A stretch of DNA of 64,000 nt from Candidatus Thiodiazotropha sp. (ex Monitilora ramsayi) (GCA_025655595.1 JAHXIO010000019.1:1-64000); one strand, 5' to 3'. Counted from the first letter of the stretch, positions 9,666 through 19,103 are shown. Notes: generated from the letters alone by a model not told the origin. Program-made: numbers and translations.

Positions 9666-10322
9666 CTAGTGACGCAGGTGGGGCTCTCCACCACTGCCCA
9701 TCATTTCGATAGTGCTTGTGAGCAGGAGATAGCGTTCCGAGAAAGGGACGGTTTCGAGAATGGCCTGCTTTTCCGTGTGGGATAAAGGAAGGAGTGTTGT
9801 CAGTACATTCAACACCTGTGCGAAGGGCAGCTCCTGCAGCGCTTCCCGGTTCATCTCCAGGTTGTTGGACTGCAGGTAGCTGTCCAGAGCAGCGAAAAAA
9901 GCGGGTTTATCAGCCGCCTCATCCAATGCGGAGAATTCATAGTCCGATGCAAAGCGATGCCAGTCCGGCTCCACCACTCTGTAACCACGAGCGCTTGGGA
10001 TCTCCTGTTTGATGTCAAAGCGACAGATACCCGTCAATATGATTTCGATACGTCCGTCGTGGGTTTCGTTATAGAAGGTTATCCGGCCCGCGCCGCCTGT
10101 TGTATGCACTCTGGGAGGGTTATCCGAATTTTCATCATCGACGGGCTGCACCAAGCCGATCAGATGATGGCTGGCCAACACATTCTGCACCATTTCGAGA
10201 TAACGTGGTTCGAAGATATTGAGCGGCAACTGGGCACCAGGCATAACCAGTGCGTTCTGCAGCGGGAATATCGGCAGAGTGGACGGCAGCAGATCGAACC
10301 TGGGAAGAAAAGGATTTTGCAT
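9666..10322 (-). CDS. LON substrate-binding-domain protein (no protease domain)
   Basis: A 218-residue protein comprising only the N-terminal LON domain (PUA-like), with no AAA+ or Ser-Lys protease parts. Family signatures are LPIFPLQNALVMPGAQLPLNI (split here), FEPRYLEMV, IGLVQP, and a GGAGRI strand. Length is typical of the stand-alone family found next to diverse genes. The role is not known; substrate recognition or regulation is often proposed. It diverges from the aldolase gene at 10490, and the 167-nt gap must hold both promoters. Confidence 0.9.
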   Translation of the reverse strand: MQNPFLPRFDLLPSTLPIFPLQNALVMPGAQLPLNIFEPRYLEMVQNVLASHHLIGLVQPVDDENSDNPPRVHTTGGAGRITFYNETHDGRIEIILTGICRFDIKQEIPSARGYRVVEPDWHRFASDYEFSALDEAADKPAFFAALDSYLQSNNLEMNREALQELPFAQVLNVLTTLLPLSHTEKQAILETVPFSERYLLLTSTIEMMGSGGEPHLRH

Positions 10323-10489
10323 GGTTTTTTTTCCGACGGATTACAGTTTTTATGAGCCTGACGAGGGCTGAATGTTCCACCAAGAGAAACGGGGTGTAGT
10401 TTTCTGGTGCACTCTTCTTACATAAATTCTTGCTGCTCCTATACTGGATATGCGTCAGATATAACAACTTGTACTTTGAGGGCATGACT

Positions 10490-11542
10490 GTGACCGATAT
10501 CGATAAGCTCCTGGGTGCGGAGTCAGAGAGCCTCCTATGTCATTCTTGTCAGACTATCCCGCGGGATATGCTCCATCTGCCGGGTCCCGATTATGTCGAC
10601 CGTGTGCTGGCTGAGAAAGATCTAAAACCCGGCGTCTTGCGATCTTTCCAGACAATCATGAACAGTGGACGGCTTGCCGGTACCGGTTATGTCTCTATTC
10701 TGCCTGTGGACCAGGGGGTAGAGCACTCCGGTGGCGCCTCTTTCGCCCCCAATCCCATCTATTTCGATCCCGCAAAGATTGTGGATCTCGCCATTGAAGG
10801 CGGATGCAATGCGGTGGCTTCCACGCTGGGCGTCCTGGGTTCGGTGGCTCGTCGATATGCCCATAAGATCCCTTTCCTGGTGAAGATCAACCACAATGAA
10901 ATGCTGACATATCCCACCCTCTACGATCAGACCCTGTTTGCCTCTGTGGATCAGGCCTTCGATATGGGGGCGATTGCGGTCGGTGCCACGATCTACTACG
11001 GCTCTGAGGAGTCCCGGCGACAGATCCAGGAGATATCCGACGCCTTTCAGCAAGCTCATGAACTGGGCATGGTGACCGTGCTCTGGGCCTATCTGAGAAA
11101 CCCGGCCTTCAAGGTAGAGGGTCATGACTACCATACTGCCGCCGATCTGACCGGGCAGGCGAACCACCTCGCTTCAACCCTGGAGGCGGATATCGTCAAA
11201 CAGAAGCAGGCAGAAGGGAACGGCGGCTATCGGGCTGTGAAATTTGGTAAAACCCATGAAAAGGTCTATACGGAACTGACTTCGGATCATCCCGTCGACC
11301 TGGTTCGCTATCAGGTTGCAAACTGCTATATGGGACGCGCGGGCCTGATAAATTCGGGTGGTGCTTCCTCAGGAGAGGGTGACTTGGCTCAGGCTGTGCG
11401 GACGGCTGTCATCAACAAACGAGCAGGCGGAATGGGGATGATTTCTGGCCGCAAGGCCTTTCAGCGGCCGATGTCAGAAGGTGTGGAACTTCTCCATGCT
11501 ATCCAGGATGTCTACCTGAGCGATAAAGTGACTATTGCCTGA
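10490..11542 (+). CDS. fbaB: Class I fructose-bisphosphate aldolase (FbaB/DhnA type)
   Basis: Schiff-base aldolase that interconverts fructose 1,6-bisphosphate with dihydroxyacetone phosphate and glyceraldehyde 3-phosphate, in glycolysis, gluconeogenesis or the Calvin cycle. It aligns through its length with E. coli Fba[25 protein letters not shown]-like, [15 protein letters not shown] and ADIVKQK, the last holding a probable active-site lysine region. GTG 10490 is chosen because GAGGG at 10478-10482 is correctly spaced. The product, 350 residues starting VTDIDKLLG, then aligns with the E. coli start MTDIAQLLG. ATG 10484 and a longer frame from 10430 are alternatives. Monocistronic. Confidence 0.94.
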   Translation: MTDIDKLLGAESESLLCHSCQTIPRDMLHLPGPDYVDRVLAEKDLKPGVLRSFQTIMNSGRLAGTGYVSILPVDQGVEHSGGASFAPNPIYFDPAKIVDLAIEGGCNAVASTLGVLGSVARRYAHKIPFLVKINHNEMLTYPTLYDQTLFASVDQAFDMGAIAVGATIYYGSEESRRQIQEISDAFQQAHELGMVTVLWAYLRNPAFKVEGHDYHTAADLTGQANHLASTLEADIVKQKQAEGNGGYRAVKFGKTHEKVYTELTSDHPVDLVRYQVANCYMGRAGLINSGGASSGEGDLAQAVRTAVINKRAGGMGMISGRKAFQRPMSEGVELLHAIQDVYLSDKVTIA

Positions 11543-11691
11543 CCTGTTGATATATTCACAACAGATGTCGAGGATTGATGTGTATGGCAAAAGCGCTACA
11601 CATATCTAATGATAATAAATAGTTAAAATTAAATATTAAAGTTATATATTGCTTGTAGTTGTCCATGTAATGGGCAGAATCCGGGGGAGAA

Positions 11692-12099
11692 ATGTGGGTT
11701 TTCATTAAGGGGATACCCGATGAAATGGGGTCTAGGGATCTTGAAATATTTATTAAACAGTTGCTCAAATCAACATGGATGCCATTTAGATTACCGGGAC
11801 GCATCAGAATTTCCGGAACAAAAATCCTCAAGATTGTACATACCAGAAGTCGTCTGACTGAATTCCATGGTTTGGTTCAGATTGAACCCAGGGACAAGTT
11901 GATGGGCGTCATCGAGAAGATCAATCAGTCAACGTTGTGCGGGCGTCGCTTGGAAGCGCACGTCTATGCAAAGCGATTAACCAGACGGGATCGAAGGAAG
12001 GTACTGACTGCTGGAGAACAGCATCGGCAAAATGATCGGCGAATAATTGAGCGGCGCAGAAAACACCTGGTAAGCCAAATCATCGATGCATCCCTCTGA
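11692..12099 (+). CDS. RRM-like putative RNA-binding protein
   Basis: A 135-residue protein whose first 95 residues look like a divergent RRM fold. MWVFIKGIPDEM resembles an RNP2 strand and FHGLVQIEP occupies the RNP1 position, but without its usual aromatic pair. The C-terminal 40 residues are very basic (RLTRRDRRK, RRIIERRRK), consistent with nucleic-acid binding. The start ATG 11692 follows GGGGGAGAA. It follows fbaB after 149 nt of AT-rich sequence. I rate RNA binding as likely but the family assignment as tentative. Confidence 0.7.
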   Translation: MWVFIKGIPDEMGSRDLEIFIKQLLKSTWMPFRLPGRIRISGTKILKIVHTRSRLTEFHGLVQIEPRDKLMGVIEKINQSTLCGRRLEAHVYAKRLTRRDRRKVLTAGEQHRQNDRRIIERRRKHLVSQIIDASL

Positions 12100-12635
12100 T
12101 CATAGGCCGGTATCTGAAACTCAATTGCCTTTGAACAAAGCAGGATGACCCGAATGCCGTCAGTGTGTGCAGCTCGATACTGAGCGTCGAAAGTCTGTTC
12201 AGGTTGACGAAATGTCGATACCTTTCTCAGCCATCCAACAATCTATGAACTCATTGTTTGAATTGATAGCTTGCTCGGCTGGTGGCGGGTGGTTCGCTCA
12301 GCTTTGTGTCTACAAATCCGGCTAACGCTGACTTCCACCGGGTTTCCCGAGAAATCACCAATTTCATATGTCTGGTTTTTTGAGTCATGCAACATCTCAG
12401 AGAGAGATGGCAGTATATTACTTTTCATTCAAGAAGTTAGCATATGGTGTTGTCTCCAGGGTGGCATGATCAAGTTCTTTGAATTGAGATAAGTGATCGG
12501 ACGCTTCTCGTCTCGGGTAGGGTTGTCAGTAAAAAAGTTTACAATTCTTTTAGCTTCTCCGGTTTGCCGACAATCGATCATCCTTCTAGACTCGAACTGT
12601 CCAATGCGGACGATAACCAAAAAGAGTAGAGGACA
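12100..12635. other. Non-coding gap of 536 nt
   Basis: No supported gene. Short open frames on both strands (12243-12428 minus, 12271-12492 plus) lack ribosome sites and protein-like composition. The right end carries the leader of the DUF4332 gene. A gene remnant is possible but I cannot identify one. Confidence 0.45.
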
Positions 12636-13040
12636 ATGACGAAATTAGTAGAGATTGAGGGCATCGGAGAGACCTACGCAGCCAAACTTCAGGCCGCCGG
12701 CGTGAGCAGCCTGGAGAACATGTTGCAAAAGGGTGCGACAAAAAAGGGGCGCAAAGAGGTAGAAGATGCAACCGGTATCAGCGGCAAGCTTGTTCTCCGC
12801 TGGGTGAATATGGCTGACCTCTTCCGTATCAAGGGGATTGGTGAGCAATACTCCGATCTGTTGGAGGCGGCCGGTGTCGATACCGTACCTGAATTGGCGC
12901 AGCGTAAACCAGAGAACCTCCATGCGAAAATGGTGGAAGTCAATGAAGCGAAGAATCTGGTAAGGGCCTTACCTCCACTTTCATCGGTGGAGTCCTGGGT
13001 GGCATCCGCCAAGGAGCTTCCCAGGGTAGTGACTTACTGA
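12636..13040 (+). CDS. DUF4332 helix-hairpin-helix protein
   Basis: A 134-residue protein of the DUF4332 family, made of two helix-hairpin-helix-like halves. The first contains LVEIEGIGETYAAKLQAAGV and the second FRIKGIGEQYSDLLEAAGVD; each has the IxGIGxxY hairpin seen in DNA-binding HhH motifs. Between them, GRKEVEDATGIS and VLRWVNMADL form the helical link. Function is unknown; non-specific DNA binding is suggested by the fold. Start ATG 12636 is preceded by AGAGGAC. A hairpin follows the gene at 13058-13091. Confidence 0.88.
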   Translation: MTKLVEIEGIGETYAAKLQAAGVSSLENMLQKGATKKGRKEVEDATGISGKLVLRWVNMADLFRIKGIGEQYSDLLEAAGVDTVPELAQRKPENLHAKMVEVNEAKNLVRALPPLSSVESWVASAKELPRVVTY

Positions 13041-13057
13041 GCCTATGAATCCTGGTC

Positions 13058-13091
13058 GGGAGGCCATTGATGGGTCTGCTGATGGCCTCCC
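13058..13091 (+). terminator. 10-bp hairpin after the DUF4332 gene
   Basis: GGGAGGCCAT (13058-13067) pairs perfectly with ATGGCCTCCC (13082-13091) around a 14-nt loop. It starts 17 nt after the stop codon. No T-run follows, so it is only terminator-like. Confidence 0.5.
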
Positions 13092-13187
13092 TCCGACTGT
13101 ATACCATTGCCACTTTTATCGGGTCCCTATTCAGGGCTCTCTCGTGTTCGGTTAATATAGGGAAATCATCGAGACAGGAGTTTCCAA

Positions 13188-13439
13188 ATGCCGACATACG
13201 ACTACTTTTGCGAGTCCAATGGCCGCAAGATTGAGGTGAGCCACAAGATTGACCAGAGTGTTACCACTTGGGGGGAACTAGCCGTTCTGGCCGGCATCGA
13301 TCCCGGTGATACACTGCTGGATGCGCCGGTTAAAAAGCTGATTACCAGTGCTGCTGTCATCAATAGCGCTACCTTGTCGAATCCGGAACCTGCATGTGCC
13401 AGCGGTGGGTGCTGCCCGGGAGGCAGCTGCGGTATCTAG
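13188..13439 (+). CDS. FmdB-like small protein with cysteine-rich tail
   Basis: An 83-residue protein that begins like FmdB-family zinc-ribbon proteins (MPTYDYFCESNG) and has the family's later VKKLIT strand. The two CxxC knuckles expected of the ribbon are not intact: the first reads CESN, and the second is replaced by a 20-residue insertion around WGELAVLAGIDPGD. A separate cysteine cluster sits at the C-terminus (CASGGCCPGGSCGI). AGGAG lies 7 nt before ATG 13188. The next gene starts 24 nt downstream, so the two may be co-transcribed. Function unknown. Confidence 0.8.
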   Translation: MPTYDYFCESNGRKIEVSHKIDQSVTTWGELAVLAGIDPGDTLLDAPVKKLITSAAVINSATLSNPEPACASGGCCPGGSCGI

Positions 13440-13463
13440 GCAACACGACAGCCTGCTGTAGCG

Positions 13464-14147
13464 ATGGCTTATCTACTGCTGCTGGCAATAATACTGTTAC
13501 TCCTGTTGGGTCCCCAGTTCTGGGTACAGTGGGTGATGAAAAGGTATAGCCGTCAACCGGAAGAGAATTTCCCCGGTGACGGAGGTGAACTGGCGCGCCA
13601 CCTACTTGATCGCTTTTCGCTGCAGTCAGTGCGTGTGGAAGTCACGGATATCGGTGATCATTACGACCCGGGGGATAAAGCGGTTCGTCTCACTAAGGAG
13701 AAGCTGGAGGGGCGATCACTGACTGCGATTACCACTGCGGCCCACGAGGTCGGACACGCTTTGCAGGATGCAGCGGATGAGCCAATGTTCCGACTGCGGA
13801 CTCGTCTGGCCGTGTTTGCGCAGTATGCTCAGAAGCTGGGTTCATTCCTGCTTTTTGCGGCACCGCTGTTGACCATTGTGACAAGAGCCCCGGCCCCCGG
13901 GCTGATCACGGGATTGGCGGCATTCCTGATTATGGGGACGAATGTGATTGTACAGTTGGTTACTCTACCCGTGGAGCTAGATGCCAGTTTTAAAAAGGCG
14001 CTGCCATTGCTGAAATCGGGCTACCTTGAACCAAAGCAATATCTGGCCGCAAAGCGGATACTACGGGCAGCGTCTCTAACCTATCTCTCGGCTTCTCTTG
14101 CGGGATTACTGAACTTTTGGCAGTGGCTCAGGGTCGTTCGGAGATAA
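13464..14147 (+). CDS. Zinc-dependent membrane peptidase (YugP family)
   Basis: A 227-residue integral membrane protein of the YugP/Zn_peptidase_2 family. The zinc-binding HEVGH follows AITTAA at about residues 94-98. Hydrophobic stretches lie at the N-terminus (YLLLLAIILLLLLGPQFW) and after the motif, with two near the middle and one near the C-terminus. The conserved order of N-terminal anchor, ITDIGDHYDP-like region and HExxH is present. Substrates are unknown. It starts 24 nt after the FmdB-like gene. The family call is confident. Confidence 0.88.
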   Translation: MAYLLLLAIILLLLLGPQFWVQWVMKRYSRQPEENFPGDGGELARHLLDRFSLQSVRVEVTDIGDHYDPGDKAVRLTKEKLEGRSLTAITTAAHEVGHALQDAADEPMFRLRTRLAVFAQYAQKLGSFLLFAAPLLTIVTRAPAPGLITGLAAFLIMGTNVIVQLVTLPVELDASFKKALPLLKSGYLEPKQYLAAKRILRAASLTYLSASLAGLLNFWQWLRVVRR

Positions 14148-14234
14148 ACGGATATTTTTCGCAGGAAGATGTGAAAGGATAGTCTGATGAGAGCGACAAG
14201 AATTCCAGACAAAAAAGAGCATGGGGAAAGCATC

Positions 14235-14681
14235 ATGAAACGATCTCGAACTGCAGTGGGGGGGGATTGGCAGTGGCTTTATCTTCTGTTGGCTGCTTTT
14301 TTCTCTTCCCAGGTGTGGGGTGAGGCAATGCAGGAGTCGCCAGTGCCTGATGCCTATGTAGCACGTGCACTGTTTACCACCGGTATTGCCGATCGTGAGC
14401 CGGTAGATCAGGTGGTGAGCCTTGAAGCATTTCAGGGCGAGATCTTCTTCTTTACCGATCTGAGAGGCTTGCAGGGCAGGTCAGTCACTCACCGTTGGGA
14501 GTTCGAGGGTCGGTTTATGGGGCAGATCGAATTTAAGGTCGGTGGGCCGCGCTGGCGTGTCTATTCAAAGAAGGCGTTGAATCCAGATGTTTCAGGTAAA
14601 TGGACTGTACTTGTGCTCGATGAATCGGGTTGGCCTCTCCATGCCAGCATCTTCATGCAGGGCGCACCGCGGGAAGAGTGA
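14235..14681 (+). CDS. DUF2914 domain protein, exported
   Basis: A DUF2914-family protein. From ATG 14235 it is 148 residues, and GGGGAAAG just upstream is a good ribosome site. An in-frame ATG at 14187 with AGGAT upstream would add 16 residues. The N-terminus has a basic start and then WLYLLLAAFFSSQVWGEA, a likely cleavable signal peptide, so the domain should be periplasmic. Domain features are ARALFTTGIADREPVD, VTHRWEFEG, and the C-terminal WTVLVLDESGWPL. In other proteins the domain is often a C-terminal add-on to membrane proteins; the role is unknown. Confidence 0.82.
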   Translation: MKRSRTAVGGDWQWLYLLLAAFFSSQVWGEAMQESPVPDAYVARALFTTGIADREPVDQVVSLEAFQGEIFFFTDLRGLQGRSVTHRWEFEGRFMGQIEFKVGGPRWRVYSKKALNPDVSGKWTVLVLDESGWPLHASIFMQGAPREE

Positions 14682-14690
14682 AAAGGTGCT

Positions 14691-17096
14691 TTACTCGGTA
14701 GCTTCCTGCTGGGTGGAGGCTGTCTCACTGTGAGGTTCGTTCATAGGTTCCGGCAGGATTGAAGTGGTATCAATCGTTACTGGCGTGTCGGCAGTGTCAA
14801 TCTGTCGCAATTGTTGGTTGAACTCCTCTTCAGCCATCTGACGGATAATCAGTTCAGCTTGGAGTTTGGCCTCATCCGATATAGTTGTATGAGTGAAAGT
14901 GATATCGCTTTCGTATGTCTTCAAGTTTTCGGGCGTGTAGGGCAGGGGAGAGGAGTTGGCAGGTGTTTGCTCTTGTCCAATGACTTCGTCATTTTCAGGC
15001 GTTACCTGCTCTGTGGTTTGTGGTTGAGAGTTGCTCTCCTGCTCATCTGATTTGTTGGCATCGCTTGCATTGGCGACATCAGGCACCACTGTCTCGGGTT
15101 CATTCTGTAAGTAATTGTAGAGATAACCGCCACCCAGTCCGATCAGGATGATAAGAATCAGGCTGGCGATTGTGAACGATGAGAGTGACCGCGGTTCTCT
15201 TGGCAGTTTTTCCGGCTCCCGCCGATAAACGGGTATGGATAGAGGAACAGGATCGACGGCTGCCTGTTCAGGTTTCGTTTGCTGGGGGGGAACCGGTTCT
15301 GTATCGGGGAATATCTTGACGACCGGCGCCCTTGTCTTAGGCGCATCTTCGGTTGTGGGAAACCCGTTAAAGAGCTGCTCACTCTCAGTGGGTTGATCCA
15401 ATATCGAACTATCGCTGTTTGTGGTTTCCGGCAGAGTCTCTTCGATCTTCTTAACGGATTCAGCTGCCTGTGCTTGTGAAATCAGTGCCTGCTGCTGTGT
15501 TTCGATAAGCTGTTGCTGAACCTGCTCAAGCTGTTCACGTAACAGGCTGATATTGTCTTTCAGGCTGGTATTGAGCTGATCGGCATCTCTATAGGCCGTC
15601 TCAGCCTTCTGAGCCCGGTTGCTTAGGGCGTCGAGTTGACCTTGCAGTCGCAGGTTCTCCTCTTCGTAGAACTGGTTGGCCTGCTTGAGGGTGGTAGTGC
15701 GCTCTTCCTCATTTTCGATCAGTTGCCGCTTTTCATGCTCAGTCTCTTCGACACGCTTCTGGAGATGATGATTGGCAGTCTGCAGTTCGGACAGTTTGAG
15801 ATGGATTTGCTGCTGTTCGCTTTCGAGTTCGAAGACCCTTTGCCTGAGTTGCTCTGATTCTGCCGATTGCTTATACCAGCGATCGACTTGGGTTTGCAGG
15901 TCCTTGTTCTCGTCAACCACTAGAGACAGCTGTTTTTGCAGATCGGTGATCTGGTGTATGGCTGTATCGCCGTTATTGCCTTGGCTTTGACTGCTGAGCT
16001 GTGTAGATGGGGAAGCGCTCAGGGCATTGTCCGAGCCTCGACTGGTAGCTGCGCCTGAAGCAACGGTATGGCTGAATAAACTACTGTTCTGGGCGCTGTG
16101 ATCCTGGGAACTGTCGGGTAAGGAATCGACCGGCGTGAGTGTGTCGTTGCCTTTGTCGATGACGCGGTTTCCCCCCAGGTCCATGGCGGCTTTGAGTCGT
16201 CCCTCAGCGAGCAACAGAAGTTCTCTGAGGCGTGTGCCATGTTTGATCTCAGGCGCCGAGATGCCAATGCTTGCGCTGACGGCATCATCTGATTCACCCA
16301 GATAGAATTGCTTGGCTGTCAGATCTTCCAGAATTCTGCGGCCGATATAGCGTGTGCCTATAGCGTTCGAGGCAGGGCGCAGGATGGCGAATAATCCGTT
16401 ACCGAAATAACCCATCGTGTCGTCAGGATGGATATGTTGTCGGATAATCTCTGTCGTGGCCATGAGTATATGCTCAACAGCGTGCCCACTATAGTGGTTG
16501 CTGATGCTGTCGAATTGATCGATTTTCAGCAAGGCTACGGCTAACTCGTTCTTGTTGCGGATGGCGAACGAGAGTTCTTTGCTGGCAGTCTCTGTGAATT
16601 GTGACTGACTTGCGATGCCTGGGAGTAGTTCTGTCTCATGCGATTCATCCGGCAGAATGAGATAGCTCTCATTCTCCTGCTGGGTGATCAGTGTGTTGGC
16701 GAAATTGACTATGTTGGCGGGGTCGAAAGGTTTGGTTACGATTTCGGTTGCCCCGTTTTCCAGAAGCGATTGACGGGTGCCACTGTCCTCTTCATTTCCT
16801 GTCACAATGATGAAGGGAAGATTTTTTATTCTTGTGATTTCTGACTGTCTGATCTTTTTGAGCAGGCCTCGACCATCGAGCCGGGGCATGGAAAGGTCAG
16901 AGAAGATCAACCGAATATGTGGGTGTTCGAGTAGAAGCTCCCAGGCTTGCTGGCCATCTTCCGCCTCAACGAGATGGCAGTCGTTCTTCAGAATATTTTT
17001 CAGGGAGACACGGACCACTCTGGAGTCGTCGACAATAAGGATGACCGGCTTATCCTCAGATTCTGTAGATAGCCTGTTTATTGCGTGCTCAGCCAT
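14691..17096 (-). CDS. Response regulator with degenerate GGDEF, coiled coil and C-terminal membrane segment
   Basis: An 801-residue protein. Residues about 17-140 form a receiver domain: ILIVDDSRVVR holds the acidic pair, FSDLSMPRLDG the phospho-accepting Asp, and VTKPFDP the conserved Lys. Residues about 165-310 are GGDEF-like, but the signature site reads FGNGLFAIL, so cyclase activity is unlikely. A long coiled coil (about 375-545) follows. One membrane segment (about 638-660, TIASLILIILIGLGGGYLYNY) comes next, then about 140 acidic, low-complexity residues. Basic residues before the membrane segment put the receiver in the cytoplasm and the tail outside. Monocistronic. The architecture is unusual. 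Confidence 0.82.
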   Translation of the reverse strand: MAEHAINRLSTESEDKPVILIVDDSRVVRVSLKNILKNDCHLVEAEDGQQAWELLLEHPHIRLIFSDLSMPRLDGRGLLKKIRQSEITRIKNLPFIIVTGNEEDSGTRQSLLENGATEIVTKPFDPANIVNFANTLITQQENESYLILPDESHETELLPGIASQSQFTETASKELSFAIRNKNELAVALLKIDQFDSISNHYSGHAVEHILMATTEIIRQHIHPDDTMGYFGNGLFAILRPASNAIGTRYIGRRILEDLTAKQFYLGESDDAVSASIGISAPEIKHGTRLRELLLLAEGRLKAAMDLGGNRVIDKGNDTLTPVDSLPDSSQDHSAQNSSLFSHTVASGAATSRGSDNALSASPSTQLSSQSQGNNGDTAIHQITDLQKQLSLVVDENKDLQTQVDRWYKQSAESEQLRQRVFELESEQQQIHLKLSELQTANHHLQKRVEETEHEKRQLIENEEERTTTLKQANQFYEEENLRLQGQLDALSNRAQKAETAYRDADQLNTSLKDNISLLREQLEQVQQQLIETQQQALISQAQAAESVKKIEETLPETTNSDSSILDQPTESEQLFNGFPTTEDAPKTRAPVVKIFPDTEPVPPQQTKPEQAAVDPVPLSIPVYRREPEKLPREPRSLSSFTIASLILIILIGLGGGYLYNYLQNEPETVVPDVANASDANKSDEQESNSQPQTTEQVTPENDEVIGQEQTPANSSPLPYTPENLKTYESDITFTHTTISDEAKLQAELIIRQMAEEEFNQQLRQIDTADTPVTIDTTSILPEPMNEPHSETASTQQEATE

Positions 17097-17589
17097 GTTT
17101 GTCGTTTCTTGTTAAGTCATTGAACATAGGAATTCTGCCCTTTTCATCGACAGTTTAAACATATTCTTGAGTCGGAGAATGTAAACTTATAGTCCACAAA
17201 ATTAAGTTAAGTAACTGTAATGTATGGGAATTAGAGTATTTTATCTGCTCTATATTTATAGATGAAATGAGAGGTGAATCACTAATCGGGTATCGCCATT
17301 CTGAGCCTTGGCGCCTGCCTGCAGATGAATGGATGTTTGGGGGGAGGGAACATCCGAAAAAGCATGCCGGTGACTGAATGAGGGGCGATCGGTTCGAATC
17401 CAGATTGAAACCTAGTCTCCAGGATCCTAATCGTTGCAGTTCAACGCACAGTTTGGGAGCGTTTTTTTGAGGCGGACTAGTGGGATAGCAGGTTCATGGG
17501 CTAAACTTAACGGACCGAATGCCCGCTCATCCGAAGTGAAGAGGTCAGTGGCTGATGGGACTGACTATTGAAACGGTGCAACCCAATTA
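17097..17589. other. Non-coding divergent region of 493 nt
   Basis: This region separates the minus-strand REC/GGDEF gene from the plus-strand HDOD gene and must hold both promoters. The first 200 nt are AT-rich. At 17443-17468 a weak 5-bp stem (AACGC/GCGTT) is followed by T5, which could end a small RNA, but no matching promoter is evident. A tRNA-like string near 17392 does not fold as a tRNA arm. Confidence 0.4.
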
Positions 17590-18504
17590 ATGAGTAAATC
17601 GGTATTTCATCTTTCCGATGGCGACCCCGTCGATCAGGAAAAGGAGAAAAAAGAGAAGGAGAAAGCGACGGACGACGCTTCGGTCAAGGAGTTTGTCCAG
17701 TCTGTCCGTGAAGATCTCCACGCAAATAATATCTATCTGCCCACCCTGCCGTCACTGGCCCTTGAAGCCCTGGTAGTGATCAACGATGTGGACAGCTCGT
17801 CAGCAGATCTGGAAAAGGTCATCGCACGGGATGCGGCGTTGACTGCCCGTCTGATCAGATATGCCAACAGTCCTCTCTATCGCGGGCTGAATACCATTAC
17901 TACCATCCGGCCGGCCATTACCCGAATCGGATTTCAGCGTGTAAAAAATGCAGTTTACGCCGTCTCAATGAAAGAGGTCTTCAGGACTTCTGTTAAAGAG
18001 ATTGAAAAACGCATGGAGCAGCTCTGGTCCCATTCAGTCAAAGTCGGGGCACAGGCTGCGATATTGGCAAAAAGCCAGCCGGGCATGGATGCCGATATAG
18101 CACTTGTGGCGGGTCTGGTACATGACATCGGCCATATTCCACTCTTGATCAAGGCGACGAAGCACGAGGAATTGATCCGCAAACCCGAGCTGCTGGATCG
18201 TGTGCTGGAAAAGCTCCACACTCAACTGGGCGGCAGTATTCTCAAGCTCTGGAAATTCGATCCATTAGTGATCGCTGCGGCAGCAGAACACGAGGATCTG
18301 ACCCGCAATCCTGGGGAGACACCCGTCGATTACGTGGATGTGGTGCAGGTCGCCAATATCTTGGTCTATGAAGGCAGTGATCACCGCTTGGCGAATGTGG
18401 ATAGATCGGCTATTAAGGCCTTTTCAAGACTGCAAAGAGGCGAGGAGGAGAGCGCGCCATCTGTGGATGAGGATACCAAGCACGTAGAGGATGTGGTCTT
18501 CTGA
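17590..18504 (+). CDS. HDOD domain signalling protein
   Basis: A 304-residue protein with one HDOD domain, a metal-independent relative of HD phosphohydrolases used in bacterial signalling. The first 30 residues are charged and low-complexity (EKEKKEKEKATDD). HDOD features are LPTLPSLALEALVVIND, ARDAALTARLIRYANSPLY, AITRIGFQRVKNAVY, and LVAGLVHDIGHIPLL, with a final AAAEHEDL helix. Such proteins often sit near c-di-GMP or response-regulator genes, as here, where the REC/GGDEF gene diverges upstream. No enzymatic activity is predicted. The stop is 2 nt from the convergent maf gene. Confidence 0.9.
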   Translation: MSKSVFHLSDGDPVDQEKEKKEKEKATDDASVKEFVQSVREDLHANNIYLPTLPSLALEALVVINDVDSSSADLEKVIARDAALTARLIRYANSPLYRGLNTITTIRPAITRIGFQRVKNAVYAVSMKEVFRTSVKEIEKRMEQLWSHSVKVGAQAAILAKSQPGMDADIALVAGLVHDIGHIPLLIKATKHEELIRKPELLDRVLEKLHTQLGGSILKLWKFDPLVIAAAAEHEDLTRNPGETPVDYVDVVQVANILVYEGSDHRLANVDRSAIKAFSRLQRGEEESAPSVDEDTKHVEDVVF

Positions 18505-18506
18505 TC

Positions 18507-19103
18507 TTAAAGATCGAGCACATCGACACCTTCACTGCGGAGCATATCGATAAGGCGGATCAAGGGCAGCCCGATGAGTGATGATGGATCATCTCCCTCC
18601 ATGCGCTGAAAAAGACAGATACCCAAGCCTTCCGATTTGAACGATCCTGCGCAGTTATATGGCTGCTCTCGATTCAGATAATTCTCGATTTCCGTACGGG
18701 TCAGTGTGCGGAATTCCACATGGAATGGTTCACACAGCACTTGTGTACGGCCAGACGAGCTGTGCATAAGGCACAAGCCGGTGAGAAAATTGACCCGTTT
18801 GCCCGACACCTGCATCAACTGCTCGACAGCTTTGTCATGATTACCGGGTTTACCGAGTACTTGACCTTCTATGGTGGCGACCTGGTCGGAACCGATAATC
18901 AGTGCCTCAGGATGGGTCTCGGCAACAGCCCGCGCCTTGCTTTCTGCCAGTCGGGAGACCAGTGCCTGCGCGGTCTCGTTCGGTAGGCGGGACTCGTCAA
19001 CATCAGGTGAGACGCTGCTGAATTCCATGCCTAAACGACTGAGGAGTTCCCGCCGGAAGGGGGAACTGGACGCGAGTATTAGTGGCGGATGTGATTTTGG
19101 CAT
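18507..19103 (-). CDS. yceF: Maf-like nucleotide pyrophosphatase, YceF subtype
   Basis: A 198-residue house-cleaning pyrophosphatase. E. coli YceF hydrolyses 7-methyl-GTP to the monophosphate. Seen are LILASSSPFRRELLSRLG (the Maf signature), VDES, LIIGSDQV with the catalytic Asp, LGKPG, TGLCL, and CAGSFKSEGLGI, which matches the YceF subtype better than YhdE. In E. coli the gene adjoins yceD-rpmF-plsX; here it points away from them and the oad genes intervene. It is cytoplasmic. The 297-nt gap to oadG contains its promoter. Confidence 0.93.
   Translation of the reverse strand: MPKSHPPLILASSSPFRRELLSRLGMEFSSVSPDVDESRLPNETAQALVSRLAESKARAVAETHPEALIIGSDQVATIEGQVLGKPGNHDKAVEQLMQVSGKRVNFLTGLCLMHSSSGRTQVLCEPFHVEFRTLTRTEIENYLNREQPYNCAGSFKSEGLGICLFQRMEGDDPSSLIGLPLIRLIDMLRSEGVDVLDL

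Noticed and set aside
17385-17405. CGGTTCGAATCC, like a tRNA T-loop
   Set aside because: The five bases on each side do not form a T-arm stem, and no acceptor or anticodon arm can be drawn around it.
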